A DNA stretch of 64,000 nucleotides from CAYFYS01 sp965202905 (GTDB lineage: Bacteria > Pseudomonadota > Alphaproteobacteria > MPNO01). The stretch lies in contig OZ241868.1 of assembly GCA_965202905.1 (NCBI GenBank), positions 3,286,001-3,350,000 of the forward strand, written 5' to 3'. Of this stretch, positions 1-9,300 are shown piece after piece (position 1 is the stretch's first letter; every line of letters begins with the position of its first letter). The notes under the pieces are model-generated. The model worked only from the letters and a program-made list of their open reading frames with translations. It did not search any database and had not been told where the DNA came from. The position numbers and the translations under genes were made by a program.

Positions 1-132
1 GCCTGCCTGCCGCACGCCAAGACGCCGAAAGCGGTGGTCTTTCGCGACGCCCTGCCGAAGACCGGGCGCGGCAAGATGGACCGCAACGCGCTGGCCGCCG
101 CGTGGCGGGCGGCCCACCCCGACGAGCCCTGA
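1..132 (+). CDS. Acyl-CoA synthetase (AMP-binding), C-terminal end only
   Basis: The window opens inside this gene; only the last 43 codons are present, open from base 1 to a TGA at 130-132. The run PKTGRGKMDRNAL is the C-terminal subdomain hallmark of acyl- and aryl-CoA synthetases (ANL superfamily); the lysine after GRG is the one that closes over the active site during adenylation. Such enzymes use ATP to turn a carboxylic acid into its CoA thioester in the cytoplasm. The substrate cannot be told from this fragment. The stop lies 14 bases before the next start, so the gene is probably cotranscribed with the cupin and TauD-type genes that follow. Confidence 0.8.
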   Translation, partial: ACLPHAKTPKAVVFRDALPKTGRGKMDRNALAAAWRAAHPDEP

Positions 133-146
133 GACGGAGGACCGAG

Positions 147-587
147 ATGGCAGAGACCGCGACCGCGAACCCCCGCCTCCGAACGCCCCAGACCTTCCGC
201 TACGAGAAGCCCGGGGAGCAGGCCACCGACAAGGCGATCGTCGCCCTGTGCCAGACCGACATCCTGCGCGGCGCCGTCCAGGTGGTGCGCGAGGGCGGCG
301 ACAACAACCTCCACTCCCACACCGGGATGGACGGGTTCTGGATGGTGCTCAAGGGCCGGGTGCGCTGGTGGGGGCCGGACGATGAAATGATGGGCGAGTT
401 CGGCGTCCATGAGGGCGTCGTGATGCCCCGAGGCTCCCAATACTGGTTCGAATCGATCGGCGAGGAACCGCTCGAACTGCTCCAGGTCGTCGCCTTCGAT
501 CGTTCGATCAGGAACCGGCGGGTCGACGTCGATCCCCGCAAATTCGACGTCGACGCCACCGAGCGCTTCAGCGGCCGGCTCTCGTAG
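147..587 (+). CDS. Small single-domain cupin protein
   Basis: A 146-residue protein with one cupin barrel. The start is the ATG at 147 because GGAGG sits at 136-140; a longer frame from 102 would overlap the upstream gene. The first cupin motif is visible as HSH at residues 56-58 followed by a glycine-rich turn and GRVRWW. In the second motif the expected histidine (PxGxxHxF) is replaced by tyrosine (PRGSQYWF), so metal binding may be altered or absent. It probably belongs to the same operon as the acyl-CoA synthetase end upstream and the TauD-type gene downstream. Cupins in such clusters may be dioxygenases, isomerases or ligand binders; no specific reaction can be assigned. Confidence 0.8.
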   Translation: MAETATANPRLRTPQTFRYEKPGEQATDKAIVALCQTDILRGAVQVVREGGDNNLHSHTGMDGFWMVLKGRVRWWGPDDEMMGEFGVHEGVVMPRGSQYWFESIGEEPLELLQVVAFDRSIRNRRVDVDPRKFDVDATERFSGRLS

Positions 588-662
588 TCCCCCGCCGGTT
601 CTTGCTCCGGCAAGCGGGCGGCGCGATGATGCGCGGACGGTCGACCCGCCGGGAGACGAGGG

Positions 663-1520
663 ATGGCGCCTTTCCAGATCAGACCGCTTTCGGATGCGCT
701 GGGCGCGGAGATCATCGGGCTCGATGTGCTTGCCCCGATCGAAGAGGCCGCCAGGGCGGCGCTCGGCGCGGCGTGGACGGAGCACATCGTGCTCCTGGTG
801 CGCGCGCCGGACCTGTCCCAGGAAGACCAGCTCCGCGTCGCCCAATGCTTCGGCGAGACCGGCCCGCGCCCGCGCCCGGCGGCCGAGCGGCCGGAAAACG
901 CCGAGACCGTCCATCCCGCGATGATGCTGGTCTCCAATGTCCGCATCGACGGCAAGCCGATCGGCTCGCTGCCCGACGGCGAGATGTATTTTCACCACGA
1001 CACCATCTTCAAGGTCCGGCCCAACCGCGGCACCATGCTGTACGCCATCGAGGTCCCGGACACCGGCGGCAACACCCGGTTCGCGAACCTGTACAAGGCC
1101 TACGATGCGCTGCCCCGGCGTATCAAGTCACGGATCGCAGGGCGCAAGGCCCATCACGTCTACGACTACGTCGTCTACAACAGCCGCGAGGGCAAGGGCG
1201 AGAACGCGGCGACCGTCGACCGCTGTTCCCACCCGGTGGCGATCACCCATCCGGCGAGCGGGCGCAAGGCGCTCTATGTCGACCGGCTGATGACCATGCG
1301 GATCGAGGGGCTGGCCGGGGACGAGAGCGATGCGCTGCTCGACGAGATGTTCGACATCGCCGAGCGCGAGGACTTCGTCTACGAGCACGTCTGGACGCCG
1401 GGCGATTTGTTGATCTGGGACAATCTGTGCTCGGCGCATGCGCGGACGGATTTCCCGCCCGGCGAGCGCCGGTTACTGCGCCGCTGCCAGACGGCCTCCG
1501 AAGGCGTCCCGGCCGAATAG
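663..1520 (+). CDS. TauD/TfdA-family Fe(II)/2-oxoglutarate dioxygenase
   Basis: A 285-residue protein, the usual length for TauD/TfdA dioxygenases, which couple 2-oxoglutarate decarboxylation to hydroxylation of a carboxylate or sulfonate. The iron ligands are visible: HHD at residues 111-113 (HxD motif) and a distal histidine at about residue 259 in SAHARTDF. It is followed by an arginine-rich segment (RRLLRRC) that normally holds the 2-oxoglutarate-binding arginine. The start at 663 is preceded by GGAGACGAGGG. It follows the cupin by 75 bases on the same strand. The substrate is unknown; an aryloxy- or alkyl-acid is typical of the family. Confidence 0.85.
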   Translation: MAPFQIRPLSDALGAEIIGLDVLAPIEEAARAALGAAWTEHIVLLVRAPDLSQEDQLRVAQCFGETGPRPRPAAERPENAETVHPAMMLVSNVRIDGKPIGSLPDGEMYFHHDTIFKVRPNRGTMLYAIEVPDTGGNTRFANLYKAYDALPRRIKSRIAGRKAHHVYDYVVYNSREGKGENAATVDRCSHPVAITHPASGRKALYVDRLMTMRIEGLAGDESDALLDEMFDIAEREDFVYEHVWTPGDLLIWDNLCSAHARTDFPPGERRLLRRCQTASEGVPAE

Positions 1521-1657
1521 CTCCGCCGCACTCGCGCGGTCGCCGGCCGGGCGTCGCGGAATCGCCGGCGCGCCTTGCCGCACCGACCGGCATCGGCCGC
1601 GTTGGCTACAGGACGGACGAGTCCGCGCCCAGCATCCCGGTCGCTTCGCAGGTCGGT

Positions 1658-1733
1658 TGGTGGAGCCGAGGGGAGTCGAACCCCTGACCTCGACATTGCG
1701 AACGTCGCGCTCTCCCAACTGAGCTACGGCCCC
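1658..1733 (-). tRNA. tRNA-Ala (anticodon CGC)
   Basis: Read on the minus strand, all four arms fold. The acceptor GGGGCCG pairs with CGGCUCC (one G-U), the D arm is GCUC/GAGC, the anticodon arm is CGACG/UGUCG around the loop UUCGCAA, and the T arm is AGGGG/CCCCU around UUCGACU. The loop gives anticodon CGC, reading GCG alanine codons. The 3' CCA is encoded (complement of 1658-1660). A promoter lies directly upstream (1750-1779). Confidence 0.95.
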
Positions 1734-1749
1734 GCAACCGAAGGCGCGG

Positions 1750-1779
1750 ATAATGTGGAAAGCGCGGCCGGGATGTCAA
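1750..1779 (-). promoter_or_regulatory. Sigma-70-type promoter of tRNA-Ala
   Basis: On the minus strand a perfect -35 box TTGACA (complement of 1774-1779) is followed after 18 bases by CATTAT (complement of 1750-1755). The tRNA 5' end lies 16 bases further, which puts the start of transcription a few bases before the mature tRNA. Position and spacing fit a stable-RNA promoter. Confidence 0.65.
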
Positions 1780-1812
1780 GGATCGGCCGCGCGGCCCGTC
1801 GAACGGTGCGGC

Positions 1813-2994
1813 TCAGAACCGGCGCGAGGTTTCGAGCAGAACCTCCTCGCCGGACTCGTCCCGGCCGTGGCGGGAATAGAAGTGAAGCGTCTTGAGCACG
1901 GGCTCGTCGCTTGAGACGAACAGGATCGCATCCCCGCCCGGCGTCTCGTTGATGTGCTCCACCCAGCAGCCGCCCGGCGCGCAGAAGGTATCGAACGGCT
2001 CCCAGTCGAAGCGCCGCCCGCCGACGACGCTGTGGCCGCTACCCTCGAGCACGGTGTAGATCAGGCTCGCGTTCTGGCGCGAGGCCAGGGTGCGCTCGCC
2101 CGCGCGCAGCATGTTGGCGAAGAAGGTCATGGTCGAATATGGCGCCCTGCCGGTCGTCGGGTCGACATATTCGACCATCACGCCGTCATAGGCGCCGCCT
2201 TCGCTGTCGCGCAGCGTCTCCAGCAGCGCGCGGGTCGCATCCCAGCGATAGACGTACATCGGCGAGGCGTTGCCCGTGCCGCGGGCGTGCGAGACCGTGC
2301 GCGGCATCAGCCCGCCCGCGCCATAGGTGCGCCCGGAATGGTCCGGGTGCAGCCGCTCGGTCTGCCTGCTGCGGCGCGCCTGCCCGCCCTTGCCGTCGTC
2401 CTCGAAATACTCGCTGTCGAAATAAGTGGCGTTCAGCACGTTCACCAGCGGCATGTCGAGCACGCTCAGATTGACCGCGCCGCCCTCGCCCCGGTTGCCG
2501 TGATCGTGCCAGGTGTCGTGCGGGGTGAGCACCAGGTCGCCCGGTCCGAAGGTGATCGGCTCGCCGTCGATGCCGGTGAAGTTGGTATGCCCGGTCAGGC
2601 CGAAACGGATCGCGTTCGGCGAATGGCGGTGCGGGGGCGCGATCTCGTCGGGGTTGTTGATCCGGTAGGCCGCGAACATGGTCGTCGTCGTCGCGATCAG
2701 CCCCTTCAGCGCCGGGTTGCACATGATCAGCGAACGGCGCTCGGACTCCTCCATGTCGATCAGCTCGCCCGCCTTTTCCAGGCATGGCCCGACATCGCGG
2801 TACTTCCAGATATGCGGCGCCGCGCGGTCGAACTTCGCGAGGTCGCGGACGGCCTCGTGCTCGCCGGCCTTGCCGACCGACCAGAATTCGTAGAGGTGCA
2901 GCGCCTGCGTCCGCTCGTGCAGGGCGGCCATCTCGGCATCCCAGTCGGAGGTGTTCGACCGGCGCTTCCGATCGCCGCGTAAGGTGGTCGCCAT
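1813..2994 (-). CDS. Gentisate 1,2-dioxygenase-like bicupin
   Basis: A 393-residue protein with two cupin domains, related to gentisate 1,2-dioxygenase, which opens the gentisate ring with O2 and Fe(II). The likely N-terminal metal site is HRH at residues 122-124 and WHDHGN at 162-167, the arrangement used by gentisate and salicylate dioxygenases. The ATG at 2994 is chosen because GGGAG precedes it by 7 bases; the open frame runs farther upstream without family-like sequence. It is divergent from the haem-oxygenase-like gene at 3304. It could act on a substituted gentisate or salicylate rather than gentisate; no maleylpyruvate isomerase is next to it. Confidence 0.8.
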   Translation of the reverse strand: MATTLRGDRKRRSNTSDWDAEMAALHERTQALHLYEFWSVGKAGEHEAVRDLAKFDRAAPHIWKYRDVGPCLEKAGELIDMEESERRSLIMCNPALKGLIATTTTMFAAYRINNPDEIAPPHRHSPNAIRFGLTGHTNFTGIDGEPITFGPGDLVLTPHDTWHDHGNRGEGGAVNLSVLDMPLVNVLNATYFDSEYFEDDGKGGQARRSRQTERLHPDHSGRTYGAGGLMPRTVSHARGTGNASPMYVYRWDATRALLETLRDSEGGAYDGVMVEYVDPTTGRAPYSTMTFFANMLRAGERTLASRQNASLIYTVLEGSGHSVVGGRRFDWEPFDTFCAPGGCWVEHINETPGGDAILFVSSDEPVLKTLHFYSRHGRDESGEEVLLETSRRF

Positions 2995-3303
2995 GACCGT
3001 CTCCCTGGCCGCCGGGTGTGCCGGCGCAGCTTGGCGCAAGATATGCGCGCCGACCAGAAGGCGGCAAGCGGCCCGGGCGTCGCCACCGCCGGGCATCCCG
3101 TGCAGATCCGCCCGGAAGGCGCGCTCCGACACTCCCGGAATTTCCGATGTATCCGAACCCTCGAGGGCTTCCAGAACCGGACGGATCATCCGGCACAGGG
3201 ACCGGACACGGACTGTGTTATCGACATCGGACCCGATGCGGGTTGAGGGGCGGCGAGCCACGCGATAGCATCCTTGCGACCGCACGCCACAAAGGATGAG
3301 ATC
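2995..3303. other. Divergent intergenic region between bicupin and diiron-protein genes
   Basis: There is no gene here; the long frames crossing it lack family resemblance. It should hold both start signals. A weak candidate for the rightward gene is TTGAGG at 3243-3248 and TAGCAT at 3266-3271 (17-base spacing), 33 bases before the ATG at 3304. No clear operator palindrome is visible. Confidence 0.3.
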
Positions 3304-4035
3304 ATGAGCGCCGCAGATCAGATCAACGCCATCCGCGAGAAATGGCACACCAAGAACCACCCGTTCTTCCAGGCGATGGCCGGGGGCAAGCTGGACCTCC
3401 GTGCGCTGGGCGTCTACATGGCCAACCACTTCAAGTTCGTCGAAATGGTCCAGCCGTCATTCGGGCTCCTGTACTATCGCGCGCCGAAGGACATCCAGGT
3501 CGCGCTGATCGAGAATCTGGCCGAGGAGGAAGGCTTGGCGGCCATCCCCAGGGAAGGCCATGAGCCCCATAACCACAACGAGATGATCTTCCGGTTCTGC
3601 GCTGCGGCCGGGCTGTCCGAGCAAGAGGTGCGCGGCATGCAGATGTCGCCGGCGTGGTGGGCGCGCTCGCTCCACTACGTCCACTGCCTGCGCGATGAGC
3701 CGCTCGGCGTCGCGCTCGCCATGCAGTCGACCCAGGAGGGCCAGCAGGTGGCGCTCAACAAGGAGGTGACCATCCCGGCCTTCGAGGCGCATTACGGGAT
3801 GGGGCCGACCGATCCCAGGATCGATTTCTTCGTCGAACATGCCGAGGCCGACCTCGAGCACAGCGCCCGCCAGATGGCGCTGTGCGAGCGCTATCTGGCG
3901 GGCGACGACGACCTGCCGCGGGCGCTGACGGTGTGCGAGGAAGCGTGCCGGCTGCGCTGGGCCTCGATCACCGAGGTATACCGCGAGCACCACCTGAAGG
4001 AGCGCGACATCCTGCCGGTCGGCGTCGCCGCCTGA
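3304..4035 (+). CDS. Haem-oxygenase-like (TenA/PqqC-fold) diiron-type protein
   Basis: A 243-residue all-helical protein of the 'iron-containing redox enzyme' branch of the TenA/PqqC fold. Family-like blocks are FFQAMAGGKLDLRALGVY (21-38), ENLAEEEG (70-77) and VEHAEADLEH (177-186). The glutamates and histidines in the last two are the usual iron ligands of haem-oxygenase-like diiron oxidases. The ATG at 3304 is preceded by AAGGATGAG. It lies 49 bases before a luciferase-like monooxygenase and is probably cotranscribed with it. A paralogue is at 18944 and a broken one at 28490. Members cleave or oxidise small acids and amines; the reaction here is unknown. Confidence 0.75.
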   Translation: MSAADQINAIREKWHTKNHPFFQAMAGGKLDLRALGVYMANHFKFVEMVQPSFGLLYYRAPKDIQVALIENLAEEEGLAAIPREGHEPHNHNEMIFRFCAAAGLSEQEVRGMQMSPAWWARSLHYVHCLRDEPLGVALAMQSTQEGQQVALNKEVTIPAFEAHYGMGPTDPRIDFFVEHAEADLEHSARQMALCERYLAGDDDLPRALTVCEEACRLRWASITEVYREHHLKERDILPVGVAA

Positions 4036-4084
4036 TCGCACGCTCGTCACAATCCAGGGAGCAGAGGCCCAGGGAGCAAAGACT

Positions 4085-5140
4085 GTGCAGTTCGGCGTCC
4101 AGTTCTTTCCCTCGGTCGGCCCGGAGACCAAGACCGGCGCACAATACTACGCAGAATGCCTGGCGCTGTGCGACCTGATGGATGCCTACGGCTACAGCCA
4201 CGCGCGCACGGTCGAGCACTACTTCCTGTCCTATGGCGGCTACGCGCCGGCGCCGATGGTGTTTCTTGCCGCCGCCTGCCAGCGCACCAGCAAGGCGCGC
4301 ATGGTGACCGGCGCGGTGCTGCCGATCTTCAACAACCCGCTGAAAATCGCCGGCGAGGCCGGCATGGTGGACGCCCTTTCGGGCGGGCGGCTCGACCTCG
4401 GGATGGCGCGCGCCTTCCTGCCGCACGAGTTCGAGAAATTCGGCGTCAGCCTCGACGAGTCGGTCGCCCGGTTCGACGAGGGCGCGGCGCAAATCCGTCA
4501 GCTTCTTGAGGAAGAGGACGTCACCTGCGAGGGGCGGTTCCACAGCTTCAGGAACGTCACCTCGCTGCCGCGCCCGACCCAGAAGCCGCGGCCGCCGATC
4601 TGGACGGCGACCACGACCACGGCGGACTCCTTCGTCAAGGCGGGCGAGAAGGGCGATTTCATCATGGCGATCCCGCTGGTGAGCTCGCGCATGGTGGAGT
4701 TGCTCGGGCTCTATCGCGAGGCGTGGAAGAAGGCCGGCCATCCGGGCGACGGCAAGGTGATGCTCGCCTTCCACATGTTCTGCCACGAGGACGAGAACGC
4801 GGCGGCGCGCATCGCACGCGATCCGCTGAACCGCTACCTCCAGGCTATTCTCGAAGCCGCCCGGCCGTGGGTCGAGGGCTCGGCCAGCAAGGACTATCCG
4901 GGCTACGACAAGATGTACCGGGCGCTGGAGAAGGAGAGCTTCGAGACACAGGTGGCCTCGGGCGCAGCCTGGGTCGGCGCGCCGACCATGATCATCGACC
5001 AGATCCACGCCTACCGGGAGGCGGTCGGCTTCGAGGTCGCCTCGATGCAGATCAATTTCGGCCACATCCCCTACGATGCGGCCGAGCGCTCGATGCGCCT
5101 GTTCGGCGAAAAGGTGATCCCGCACTTCGCGGCCAGCTGA
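4085..5140 (+). CDS. Luciferase-like (LLM) flavin-dependent monooxygenase
   Basis: A 351-residue TIM-barrel protein of the bacterial-luciferase-like family, which use reduced FMN and O2 to oxidise organic substrates. The start is a GTG at 4085 preceded by AGGGAGC. Typical elements are the N-terminal strand VQFFPSVGP, TVEHYF, TGAVLPIFNNP followed by DALSGGRLDLGMARAF, and the late GAAWVGAP segment. It is very similar in layout to the protein at 40930-42003 (same opening, same VEHYF and GRLxxGxARAFLPHE blocks), so the two are paralogues. It probably forms an operon with the diiron-type gene just upstream. No flavin reductase is adjacent. Confidence 0.85.
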   Translation: MQFGVQFFPSVGPETKTGAQYYAECLALCDLMDAYGYSHARTVEHYFLSYGGYAPAPMVFLAAACQRTSKARMVTGAVLPIFNNPLKIAGEAGMVDALSGGRLDLGMARAFLPHEFEKFGVSLDESVARFDEGAAQIRQLLEEEDVTCEGRFHSFRNVTSLPRPTQKPRPPIWTATTTTADSFVKAGEKGDFIMAIPLVSSRMVELLGLYREAWKKAGHPGDGKVMLAFHMFCHEDENAAARIARDPLNRYLQAILEAARPWVEGSASKDYPGYDKMYRALEKESFETQVASGAAWVGAPTMIIDQIHAYREAVGFEVASMQINFGHIPYDAAERSMRLFGEKVIPHFAAS

Positions 5141-5159
5141 GCCGGCGGGGCGGCCGGCT
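5140..5159. terminator. Hairpin between convergent genes, possible bidirectional terminator
   Basis: AGCCGGC at 5140-5146 pairs with GCCGGCT at 5153-5159 around a 6-base loop. It starts at the last base of the monooxygenase gene and lies 12 bases from the stop of the convergent CmcJ-like gene. There is no U-tract, so it may only slow polymerase or protect 3' ends. Confidence 0.35.
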
Positions 5160-5171
5160 GACCCGGCCGGT

Positions 5172-6008
5172 TCAAAAGAAGGCGATCGTGCGGATCTCGA
5201 TGCTTTCGCGGGCCGGCGCGCCGTCGGGCGTGGCGGGATCGCCGAAGGAGGTATGGGCGGTAAAGCGCGCGCGGCCGTCGGTCTCGCTGTCGAAGACCTT
5301 GAAGACCAGCGCCTCGTCGCGGGTCATTTCCGGGAAATAGTACCAGTCGTGATCGGGGTTGTAGGCGACCTGGTAGGTCTCTCCGACCCGGTGCGGGTAG
5401 CGCCGCTCCGAAGCGATCAGGTCCGCGGGCCGCAGGCTGCGCGCATGGGCGATCGCCAGCGGATCGGACTGGATCGGCCGGTCGATCGCCCGCCAGACCT
5501 GGACGATGGCGAACCGGCGCTTCAGCAGCTCTTCGGCCTCGTCGGGCAGCAGGTCGCGCACCCGCTGTGGACCCGACCATTCGGTGTAGTCGTTATGGAC
5601 CGCCTTGACCGGCTCGCGAACCTTGCGGGTCTTGCGGACATCCCCATCGCCCGACCGCAGGGTGTGGTCGAAGATCAGCACCCGCCCGGCGCCGGTCTGC
5701 TCCCGGATCAGCCTTTCGACCTCCGGGTAGTAGACCGCCCTCAGCTCCTCGGGATCGAAGAAATCCTTCATCGCGGTCTCATGGTCGACGAAGACGAAGC
5801 CGGACTCGTCGATCGAGAAGGTATCGCGCAGCCTCCGGCCGTTGCGGATCGTCATCAGGCGGTCTTCCTGAACGCCGGTCCGGCGGCGGGACATGTCGCC
5901 CTCTTGCATGGTCTCGTTGACCGGCTTCACGCCGGTATCGACCGAATAGATCAGCGTGGCGTTGACGGTCTCGCTCGCAGCAGTCTCGATCTTGGCGGTC
6001 CCGGCCAT
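5172..6008 (-). CDS. CmcJ/NvfI-family oxidoreductase
   Basis: A 278-residue protein that matches the CmcJ/NvfI family (also called AsaB-like), enzymes first met in cephamycin and fungal meroterpenoid biosynthesis and widespread in proteobacteria without known function. Characteristic blocks are VHNDYTEWSGPQRVRDLLP near residue 135, then RFAIVQVWRAI and PIQSDPLAIAHARSL, and finally VAYNPDHDWYYFPEM with EALVFKVFDSE and FTAHTSFGDP. The H-x-D and late histidine pattern is what an Fe/2OG-type site needs. It is convergent with the monooxygenase gene. The start at 6008 has only a weak ribosome-binding site. The substrate is unknown. Confidence 0.75.
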   Translation of the reverse strand: MAGTAKIETAASETVNATLIYSVDTGVKPVNETMQEGDMSRRRTGVQEDRLMTIRNGRRLRDTFSIDESGFVFVDHETAMKDFFDPEELRAVYYPEVERLIREQTGAGRVLIFDHTLRSGDGDVRKTRKVREPVKAVHNDYTEWSGPQRVRDLLPDEAEELLKRRFAIVQVWRAIDRPIQSDPLAIAHARSLRPADLIASERRYPHRVGETYQVAYNPDHDWYYFPEMTRDEALVFKVFDSETDGRARFTAHTSFGDPATPDGAPARESIEIRTIAFF

Positions 6009-6082
6009 CGGGCGCTCCCCTGCAGGCGCAGCACGGTTGATTTCAGACCCAACTAAGGCGTCGGACCGTTGCGGGCAAGCGC

Positions 6083-6297
6083 TCAGGACCGCTTCCTGGC
6101 GTCCAGCAGCGCGAAGGCGATAGTCCCCGGCGCGCCGGCGAACCGATGTCGCGCTCCATCCCGCCCCATCCCGATCGAGCCTTTCAGGCAGACCGCGTAA
6201 TCGATCGTATCGGTGCGGCGCATCTGGCCAGCCGCGCGCCCGCCGGGTGGTCGGCGATGCGGAACCCGGAGCCGCGCTCGCGACCGGCGACGATTCG
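6083..6297 (-). pseudogene. Remnant of a cupin gene
   Basis: The minus strand holds three pieces that line up with the intact cupin at 40393-40923. RGSGFRIADHPAG matches GGSVFRIVTFPPE; MRRTDTIDYAVCLKGSIGM matches MHKTRSVDYAVVLSGEVDL; APGTIAFALLDARKRS matches the C-terminal AEPCAVAFVLIDAKPLV. The first piece is in a different frame from the rest, and the middle of the barrel (about 20 residues including TGDVVVQRGTNHGW) is deleted. The N-terminal third is missing. The remnant ends about 75 bases before the methyltransferase start, so the defence operon may have landed in or next to this gene. Confidence 0.55.
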
Positions 6298-6373
6298 CCG
6301 GGGCTGTGACGTTGTCGATTGCGCTGGTGTATTTTGACGAGGCGAGTGAGCGGCGTAGCGTGGGAGCCTGCCG

Positions 6374-9300
6374 ATGACCGATGCCAGAGGGGCGACCGAG
6401 GCAGGGGACGCGTTCGAGAGGCTGAAGGATCTCTTGCGAGAGATGTTCCAGCTCGACCGGGGCGACCTCGACTTCGGCCTTTATCGCATCATGAACATGA
6501 AGGCGGGTGAGATCGAGGCGTTTCTCGATCGCGATCTGTTGCCGCAAGTGAAGACCGTCCTGGCGGGCGTCTCCGAAGAGAAACGAGCCGCGCGGGAACA
6601 GGCGCTCGCGGAAGCCCGGGACTCCGCGTGGGGGTTGGGAATCGATTCTGACACCGCGCCGAAGGTCATTGAACTCCAACGGCAACTGGCCGACGCAAAC
6701 TCCGATACGGACGCCGAGGCCGATGTTTACAGCCACCTCGTCAGGTTTTTCGCGCGCTATTACGCCGAGGGCGATTTCATGTCGCTCCGGCGCTATTCCG
6801 GCGGCGGCCGGTCGACGTATCTGATCCCCTATGACGGCGAGGAGGTGAAGCTGCACTGGGCCAACGCCGATCAATACTACATCAAGACGACCGAGAACTA
6901 CGCCGCCTACGCCTTCACCGCCGGCGAGGGCGACGCGGCGCGCCGCGTGCGCTTCGAGATCGCGGCGGCCGACAACGAGAAAGACAACGTCAAGGAGGCC
7001 GAGGGCAAGCAGCGCCGCTTCGTACTCGCGCCGGGCGGCGGCGCGGTCGCGCGTGACGGCGATGGTCTGACCATCCGCTTCGAGCACCGCCCACTGACGG
7101 AAGCCGAGAAAAAGGACTACGGCGGCGGCGCCCGACAGCAGGACCGGATCAACGAAGCGTCGGCGGCGCGGGTGCTGGATGCGCTGGACCCGGGCTGGCG
7201 GGCGGCGCTGGCCGCGCCGGCGCCGACCGGGGCCGATCCCGAGCGCACGCTGCTGGCCAGGCATATCGAGCGGTACACGGCGAAGAACGGCTTCGATTAC
7301 TTCATCCACAAGGATCTGGGCGGCTTTCTCCACCGGGAGCTGGATTTCTACCTCAAGAACGAAGTCCTGAATCTGGACGATCTGGCGCAGGGCGACATGG
7401 GCGACGTGGACCGCCTGCGCCGCACCCTGGCGCGAATGCGCGCGATCCGCCATGTGGCCGGGAAGATCGTCGCCTTCCTGGCGCAGTTGGAAGACTTCCA
7501 GAAGCGCCTCTGGCTCAAGAAGAAATTCGTGCTGGAAACGCAATGGTGCGTGACCCTGGACCGCGCGCCCGAGTCGCTCTACCCCGAGATCGCCGCCAGC
7601 GAAACGCAGCGCCGGGAATGGGTCGACCTGTTCGCCATCGACGAGATCGCGGGCGATCCGGACAATAGCGATCCGGACAATGGCGAAGCGGGCTACGGCG
7701 AGCCGTTGAGCGTCGATTTCCTCAAGGCCAACCCGTATCTGGTTCTGGACACGCGCCATTTCGGGTCGGGCTTCAAGGACCGGCTGCTGGCCGCGCTCTC
7801 CGACGCCGGGCCGCTGGACGAGCAGACCGACGGGCTGCTCGTCCACGGAGAAAACTTTCAGGCGCTGAACCTGTTGCAGGCGCGGTATGGCGGGCAGGTG
7901 AAGTGCGTGTATATCGATCCGCCGTATAATACGGATGCTACCCCGATAACTTATAAGAATGGCTACCGTCATTCGTCATGGTTGTCGCTCATTGACAGCC
8001 GTGTGACTCTCACTCGCTCGGTTATGGCTAAAGACGCCATCTTATGTATAACGATAGATGATTTTGAGATCCACTACCTTAGAGCGCAGCTAGCTGTCTC
8101 AATTCCAAACTTCGATTTGCTGGGAACCGCAGCAATCAAGAACAATCCCGCCGGACGCACCGGCACGGTGGGGTTTTCCGTATGTCACGAGTATGCATTA
8201 TTTTACGGGCAACCAGATTCAGCAAAAATTGGACGTCTTGAACATAGTCAATCGCAGAAGGCGCGCTACAAAGAAAACGATGAATTAGGTGCTTTTGAAT
8301 GGACCAACTTCCGTAAGCATGGTGGAACAAATACCTATAGAACCACTCGACCAAGACAATTCTATCCTATTTATGTCTCGGATGAAGATGATATAATAAT
8401 TCCAGATATGAAATGGGATAATTCCTCCCGTTCATGGACAATTATAGAACTCCCTTCGACCGACCAAGAAATTATACTCCCAGTTGATGGATCCGGCAGG
8501 GAACGGATATGGGATTTCACGGTAGATACTGCGCGTGAAAACCTAGAACACTTGATTGTTCGCAAAGATTCGCGGGATAAGACGGCGATATATAGAAAAT
8601 GGAGACTAAATGAAAAAGGGCTTTTGCCTCAAACTATTTGGGATAGATCGGAATATTCTGCAACAGAATACGGAACAAACCTGCTAAAAAATGTGTTTGG
8701 AGATACGCATAAATTTAGTTTCCCTAAATCATTCCATGCCGTTACGGATTGCTTAAGAGCAGCTAATTTTAGAAGGTCCTCCGATGGTGTGGTTCTCGAC
8801 TATTTCGCCGGCTCCGGCACGACCGGCCATGCGGTCATCAACCTCAACCGGGAGGACGGCGGGCGGCGCAAGTACGTCCTGGTCGAGATGGGCGACCATT
8901 TCGACACGGTGCTGCTGCCGCGCTTGAAGAAGGTCGTCTACTCGCCGGGCTGGAAGGACGGCAAGCCGGTCTCGCGCGACAAGGGCGTGACCCAGCTCAT
9001 CAAGTATGTCCGGCTCGAATCCTATGAGGACACGCTGGACGGGCTGGTTCTGACGTTGCCGGACGACGACCTTCTGGCGGCGAACGATCCCGCGCTGGCC
9101 GAGGATTACCGGCTGCGCTACGCGCTCGACGCGGAGACCGGCGACAGCCCCTGCCTGCTGGGCACGGACTTCACCGATCCCGCCGCCTACACCCTTTCCG
9201 TCGTGCGCGACGGCGCGCGGCGCGACGCGCCGGCCGACCTGCCGGAGACCTTCGACTCTCTGCTCGGCCTGCGTGTCGAGTCCCGCCGGCGTCTGGACGG

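Noticed and set aside
6083..7972. 629-codon frame on the minus strand opposite mod
   Set aside because: It mirrors the methyltransferase codons, is rich in Arg/Gly/Leu/Pro without family motifs, and mod carries DPPY and FAGSGTTG. Only its last part overlaps the cupin remnant.
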